A DNA stretch of 64,000 nt from Acanthosepion esculentum. Taxonomy: Eukaryota; Mollusca; Cephalopoda; Sepiida; Sepiidae. The notes below the pieces were generated by a model, which saw only the letters and a list, made by a program, of their open reading frames with translations, ran no database searches and was not told the origin of the DNA. Each line of letters opens with the position of its first letter. Within the stretch, counting starts at the first letter, position 1. The stretch spans positions 21,960,083 to 22,024,082 of the forward strand of contig OZ038517.1 in NCBI GenBank assembly GCA_964036315.1, read 5' to 3'. The translations under genes were made by a program, and so were the position numbers. Shown one piece after another: positions 58,303 to 64,000 of the stretch.

Positions 58303-58399
58303 GTATGTAAAATTTTTCTTGTATGTGTACATGATAAATATATTGCAATTTTCAGTTTGTGCTTTTATTAGAAATATAAGCAGTAACACAGTTGACATC

Positions 58400-59260
58400 A
58401 GAAAGATAAAACATCAAAAACATGTGAGAAAAATGATATCAGAAGAGATTTTATCAAGTTATTGAGCAACAGGAATGCAATGCTGAAATTGGTATAAAGT
58501 TAAACATTAAAAACATAAAAAACATATTGAGAACATTGCCAAAATAAGAAGAAAAATCTGGTTCTAAGAATGTTGCAAAGAGAGATTTGAGGACAATTAA
58601 AAGAGTAATAAGGAAAAAAAAAGAAACCGATTGACCAAAAATAAAATATTTAAAGAAGCTGGTGTTTCAAATATAAACAGAAAAGATGCAGAATATTAAG
58701 ATTATTAGCTAAAGGCGAAAGCAACCAAACACCCGCCTTTTTAAGAAATGTGTAAGCTGGATGAAGAAATGCATAAAATATACATAAAAACTAAATTCTC
58801 AACAGTAATATTTAAAGATGAATATAGAGTTACAATGGACCTGCCAGCAGAGCTAGAGGTCGGTCCTTCATGTGAATATTCAACCAGCACAAGACAAGTA
58901 GGGAACTGGAGTGATGTTTTGGATGAGCAGTAAAATTAAGTCTTTTAAAGTTGATGGTGGTGTTAAGATAAATGCAGAGAAGTTTTTGAACAAGACCTTT
59001 ACAGTATGCTAAAGATGATATTCAGATAAGACCTTGCACTTTCATGTTCTGTAAGGTAAATTGTTTGCCCATCTTTCAGCAAAAGAAAGTTTTCAAAAGC
59101 ACCAGATTAATGGAATAGGGTCGCAGCCTCTTCATGTATTATTCCAGTAAAATGCTTGTCATTCATCATTTAAAGAGACATATGAAAATGCAAAACAATG
59201 CACTTTCACTTTCTGCAAAACTGACTATTGACAGTGATTAAGGTAAAAGAGAAAAGTTAA
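58400..59260 (+). pseudogene. Tc1/mariner-family transposase, heavily decayed
   Basis: Over all three frames: KRDLRTIKRVIRKKKK (DNA-binding linker), then VIFKDEYRVTMDLPAE, matching the VIFTDE...L-D-P block with the first catalytic Asp. GVMFW, FKVDGGVKINAEKFLNKTF and TRLMEWG/SRSLF-like sequence follow, where SPDLNPIENLW would lie. At least five frameshifts or stops are present. It sits just after the candidate exon at 58111, presumably in its first intron. Confidence 0.75.
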
Positions 59261-59639
59261 AACAAATCAATGAAAGACTGATGATCGTTATACAATGTCG
59301 AGGAGCATATTTTAACATGTAAAATAATAATTTTTAAAGTATATGATATATTGTTAATTGGGTAAGTTTCCCATGCCTATATCTTTCAGATTTATTTGTA
59401 AATTAAAACTTATTTTGCACTTTGTTTGCATAATAAACCTGGCACACCCCAAACAAGTTATCAGTACTTTTTTTAGTAAGGATAAATATTATGAACTGAA
59501 ACTCACATGACATGATGCTTATATACATTTAAGTATACTCTGAAGACTTTATCAACATTGGTGTGTTAATACCAATTCTATTGCAAAAGCATTTAATACA
59601 ATTTGATATATTCTGTGCTATCAGAGTGAATTGTGTTAT

Positions 59640-59760
59640 GATGAGTGGTGTTAATAAAAGAGTTACAAGTAAGTCACAATATTAAATTAATTACAAACAA
59701 ATTTTGGTAACTTTATTATAAAGTATCTAAGAGAAAATAAAGGCCTTATATTGACTACGA
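59640..59760 (+). repeat. Diverged outlying unit of the 169-bp satellite
   Basis: AATATTAAATTAATTACAAA and TATCTAAGAGAAAATAAAGG then CCTTATATTGACTA align with the second half of the satellite unit at roughly 70-80 percent identity by eye. It lies 135 bases outside the homogeneous array. Confidence 0.7.
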
Positions 59761-59779
59761 GGACTCTGGCTATAAAAAC

Positions 59780-59894
59780 AATGTTAAAAAAACAAAATAT
59801 CAGTGTCAAGAATAATATGGATGGTTGATGTGAACAATGAGAAAGTTTTAACACAAATGGAAACAAAAAGGACACTTATACTTAGAATTAGAAT
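59780..59894 (+). pseudogene. Endonuclease-RT LINE fragment at the array border
   Basis: The frame RIIWMVDVNNEKVLTQ continues METKRTLILRIRM up to the first base of the array. It matches the (V)TNEEVLRR...TLILNIRKR segment in the other LINE fragments. The LINE match stops exactly where satellite unit 1 begins. Confidence 0.65.
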
Positions 59895-62800
59895 GTCATA
59901 TTTTAGCCTTATGTGCCACTAGGGAGAGCCAGGCTATGATGAATGATGGAATGAAAGGGTTAAAAGGAAGTAGCAATATTAAAGGAATTGCAATCAAGCT
60001 ATGATGCATTACTATAGAGGATCTAAGGGAAAATAAAGGCTTTATATTGACTATTGTTAAAATGTCATATTTTAGCCTTATGCGCCACTAGGGAGAGCCA
60101 GACTATGATCAATGATGGAATGAAAGGGTTAAAAGAAAGTAGCAATATTAAAGGAATTGCAATCAAGCTATGATGCATTACTATAGAGGATCTAAGGGAA
60201 AATAAAGGCTTTATATTGACTATTGTTAAAATGTCATATTTTAGCCTTATGTGCCACTAGGGAGAGCCAGGCTATGATGAATGATGGAATGAAAGGGTTA
60301 AAAGAAAGTAGCAATATTAAAGGAATTGCAATCAAGCTATGATGCATTACTATAGAGGAGCTAAGGGAAAGTAAAGGCTTTATATTGACTATTGTTAAAA
60401 TGTCATATTTTAGCCTTATGTGCCACTAGGGAGAGACTAAAGCTATGATCAATGATGGAATGAAAGGGTTAAAAGAAAGTAGCAATATTAAAGGAATTGC
60501 AATCAAGCTATGATGCATTACTATAGAGGATCTAAGGGAAAATAAAGGCTTTATATTGACTATTGTTAAAATGTCATATTTTAGCCTTATGTGCCACTAG
60601 GGAGAGGCAGGCTATGATCAATGATGGAATGAAAGGGTTAAAAGAAAGTAGCAATATTAAAGGAATTGCAATCAAGCTATGATGCATTACTATAGAGGAT
60701 CTAAGGGAAAATAAAGGCTTTATATTGACTATTGTTAAAATGTCATATTTTAGCCTTATGTGCCACTAGGGAGAGCCAGGCTATGATGAATGATGGAATG
60801 AAAGGGTTAAAAGAAAGTAGCAATATTAAAGGAATTGCAATCAAGCTATGATGCATTACTATAGAGGATCTAAGGGAAAATAAAGGCTTTATATTGACTA
60901 TTGTTAAAATGTCATATTTTAGCCTTATGTGCCACTAGGGAGAGCCAGGCTATGATGAATGATGGAATGAAAGGGTTAAAGGAAAGTAGCAATATTAAAG
61001 GAATTGCAATCAAGCTATGATGCATTACTATAGAGGAGCTAAGGGAAAGTAAAGGCTTTATATTGACTATTGTTAAAATGTCATATTTTAGCCTTATGTG
61101 CCACTAGGGAGAGCCAGGCTATGATGAATGATGGAATGAAAGGGTTAAAAGAAAGTAGCAATATTAAAGGAATTGCAATCAAGCTATGATGCATTACTAT
61201 AGAGGATCTAAGGGAAAATAAAGGCTTTATATTGACTATTGTTAAAATGTCATATTTTAGCCTTATGTGCCACTAGGGAGAGACTAAAGCTATGATGAAT
61301 GATGGAATGAAAGGGTTAAAAGAAAGTAGCAATATTAAAGGAATTGCAATCAAGCTATGATGCATTACTATAGAGGATCCAAGGGAAAATAAAGGCTTTA
61401 TATTGACTATTGTTAAAATGTCATATTTTAGCCTTATGTGCCACTAGGGAGAGCCAGGCTATGATGAATGATGGAATGAAAGGGTTAAAAGAAAGTAGCA
61501 ATATTAAAGGAATTGCAATCAAGCTATGATGCATTACTATAGAGGAGCTAAGGGAAAGTAAAGGCTTTATATTGACTATTGTTAAAATGTCATATTTTAG
61601 CCTTATGTGCCACTAGGGAGAGACTAAAGCTATGATCAATGATGGAATGAAAGGGTTAAAAGAAAGTAGCAATATTAAAGGAATTGCAATCAAGCTATGA
61701 TGCATTACTATAGAGGATCTAAGGGAAAATAAAGGCTTTATATTGACTATTGTTAAAATGTCATATTTTAGCCTTATGTGCCACTAGGGAGAGGCAGGCT
61801 ATGATCAATGATGGAATGAAAGGGTTAAAAGAAAGTAGCAATATTAAAGGAATTGCAATCAAGCTATGATGCATTACTATAGAGGATCTAAGGGAAAATA
61901 AAGGCTTTATATTGACTATTGTTAAAATGTCATATTTTAGCCTTATGTGCCACTAGGGAGAGCCAGGCTATGATGAATGATGGAATGAAAGGGTTAAAAG
62001 AAAGTAGCAATATTAAAGGAATTGCAATCAAGCTATGATGCATTACTATAGAGGATCTAAGGGAAAATAAAGGCTTTATATTGACTATTGTTAAAATGTC
62101 ATATTTTAGCCTTATGTGCCACTAGGGAGAGCCAGGCTATGATGAATGATGGAATGAAAGGGTTAAAGGAAAGTAGCAATATTAAAGGAATTGCAATCAA
62201 GCTATGATGCATTACTATAGAGGAGCTAAGGGAAAGTAAAGGCTTTATATTGACTATTGTTAAAATGTCATATTTTAGCCTTATGTGCCACTAGGGAGAG
62301 CCAGGCTATGATGAATGATGGAATGAAAGGGTTAAAAGAAAGTAGCAATATTAAAGGAATTGCAATCAAGCTATGATGCATTACTATAGAGGATCTAAGG
62401 GAAAATAAAGGCTTTATATTGACTATTGTTAAAATGTCATATTTTAGCCTTATGTGCCACTAGGGAGAGCCAGGCTATGATGAATGATGGAATGAAAGGG
62501 TTAAAGGAAAGTAGCAATATTAAAGGAATTGCAATCAAGCTATGATGCATTACTATAGAGGAGCTAAGGGAAAGTAAAGGCTTTATATTGACTATTGTTA
62601 AAATGTCATATTTTAGCCTTATGTGCCACTAGGGAGAGCCAGGCTATGATCAATGATGGAATGAAAGGGTTAAAAGAAAGTAGCAATATTAAAGGAATTG
62701 CAATCAAGCTATGATGCATTACTATAGAGGAGCTAAGGGAAAGTAAAGGCTTTATATTGACTATTGTTAAAATGTCATATTTTAGCCTTATGTGCCACTA

Positions 62801-64000
62801 GGGAGAGCCAGGCTATGATGAATGATGGAATGAAAGGGTTAAAAGAAAGTAGCAATATTAAAGGAATTGCAATCAAGCTATGATGCATTACTATAGAGGA
62901 TCTAAGGGAAAATAAAGGCTTTATATTGACTATTGTTAAAATGTCATATTTTAGCCTTATGTGCCACTAGGGAGAGCCAGGCTATGATGAATGATGGAAT
63001 GAAAGGGTTAAAAGAAAGTAGCAATATTAAAGGAATTGCAATCAAGCTATGATGCATTACTATAGAGGAGCTAAGGGAAAGTAAAGGCTTTATATTGACT
63101 ATTGTTAAAATGTCATATTTTAGCCTTATGTGCCACTAGGGAGAGACTAAAGCTATGATCAATGATGGAATGAAAGGGTTAAAAGAAAGTAGCAATATTA
63201 AAGGAATTGCAATCAAGCTATGATGCATTACTATAGAGGATCTAAGGGAAAATAAAGGCTTTATATTGACTATTGTTAAAATGTCATATTTTAGCCTTAT
63301 GTGCCACTAGGGAGAGCCAGGCTATGATGAATGATGGAATGAAAGGGTTAAAAGAAAGTAGCAATATTAAAGGAATTGCAATCAAGCTATGATGCATTAC
63401 TATAGAGGAGCTAAGGGAAAGTAAAGGCTTTATATTGACTATTGTTAAAATGTCATATTTTAGCCTTATGTGCCACTAGGGAGAGCCAGGCTATGATCAA
63501 TGATGGAATGAAAGGGTTAAAAGAAAGTAGCAATATTAAAGGAATTGCAATCAAGCTATGATGCATTACTATAGAGGAGCTAAGGGAAATTAAAGGCTTT
63601 ATATTGACTATTGTTAAAATGTCATATTTTAGCCTTATGTGCCACTAGGGAGAGACTAAAGCTATGATCAATGATGGAATGAAAGGGTTAAAAGAAAGTA
63701 GCAATATTAAAGGAATTGCAATCAAGCTATGATGCATTACTATAGAGGATCTAATGGAAAATAAAGGCTTTATATTGACTATTGTTAAAATGTCATATTT
63801 TAGCCTTATGTGCCACTAGGGAGAGCCAGGCTATGATGAATGATGGAATGAAAGGGTTAAAAGAAAGTAGCAATATTAAAGGAATTGCAATCAAGCTATG
63901 ATGCATTACTATAGAGGATCTAAGGGAAAATAAAGGCTTTATATTGACTATTGTTAAAATGTCATATTTTAGCCTTATGTGCCACTAGGGAGAGCCAGGC
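59895..64000 (+). repeat. 169-bp tandem satellite, about 24.2 copies, runs off the window
   Basis: Units begin GTCATATTTTAGCCTTATGT. Starts are at 59895, 60064, 60233, 60402, 60573, 60742, 60911, 61080, 61249, 61420, 61589, 61760, 61929, 62098, 62267, 62436, 62605, 62774, 62943, 63112, 63283, 63452, 63621, 63792 and 63961. Unit length is 169, or 171 where GAGACTAAAGC replaces GAGCCAGGC (starts 60402, 61249, 61589, 63112, 63621). Copies differ at few sites: CCAGG/GCAGG/ACTAAAG, GATGAATG/GATCAATG, AAAAGAAAG/AAAGGAAAG, and GATCTAAGGGAAAAT/GAGCTAAGGGAAAGT. No open frame survives across units. The period is close to a nucleosomal repeat, as in many animal satellites. Confidence 0.99.

Noticed and set aside
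59895..64000. Hammerhead ribozyme in the satellite unit (CTATGATGAATG...GAAAG)
   Set aside because: The core would need CTGATGA; the unit reads CTATGATGA, and no pairing stem II is visible.

Overview
This is an AT-rich eukaryotic window, dominated by introns, intergenic DNA and mobile-element debris. Spliced exons with GT/AG borders, tRNA-derived SINEs, several LINE families, a Helitron, hAT, piggyBac and Tc1/mariner elements, a Penelope-like RT fragment, long TA/GT microsatellites and a large satellite point to an animal genome. The mix fits a mollusc, most likely a coleoid cephalopod such as an octopus; that assignment is inference from repeat content and gene style, not a database match.

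Layout. (1) 1-8.8 kb is the 5' end of an enolase gene on the minus strand. A TATA-type promoter and a short non-coding exon 1 lie near 8725-8809. A 7.5 kb intron 1 follows, then a clear first coding exon at 1134-1234 whose start and first 28 residues are unmistakably enolase. The rest of the gene runs off the left edge. (2) 8.8-58.1 kb appears intergenic. It is built from decayed LINEs (a Jockey/CR1-like family and an endonuclease-RT family of uncertain clade), SINEs, a 5S-rRNA-like copy joined to a tRNA-like SINE, two LTRs, Tc1/Tigger/mariner/piggyBac/hAT elements, a Helitron and several foldback elements. (3) 58.1-58.3 kb holds one candidate first coding exon on the plus strand, encoding a signal-peptide-like N-terminus. 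Its gene would continue to the right. (4) 59.9-64.0 kb is a 169-bp tandem satellite of about 24 copies that runs off the right edge and contains a higher-order duplication.

No operons, CRISPR arrays or bacterial features are present. Besides enolase and the candidate secreted-protein exon I find no host coding sequence I can support. Most short open frames are chance AT-rich frames or pieces of transposons.
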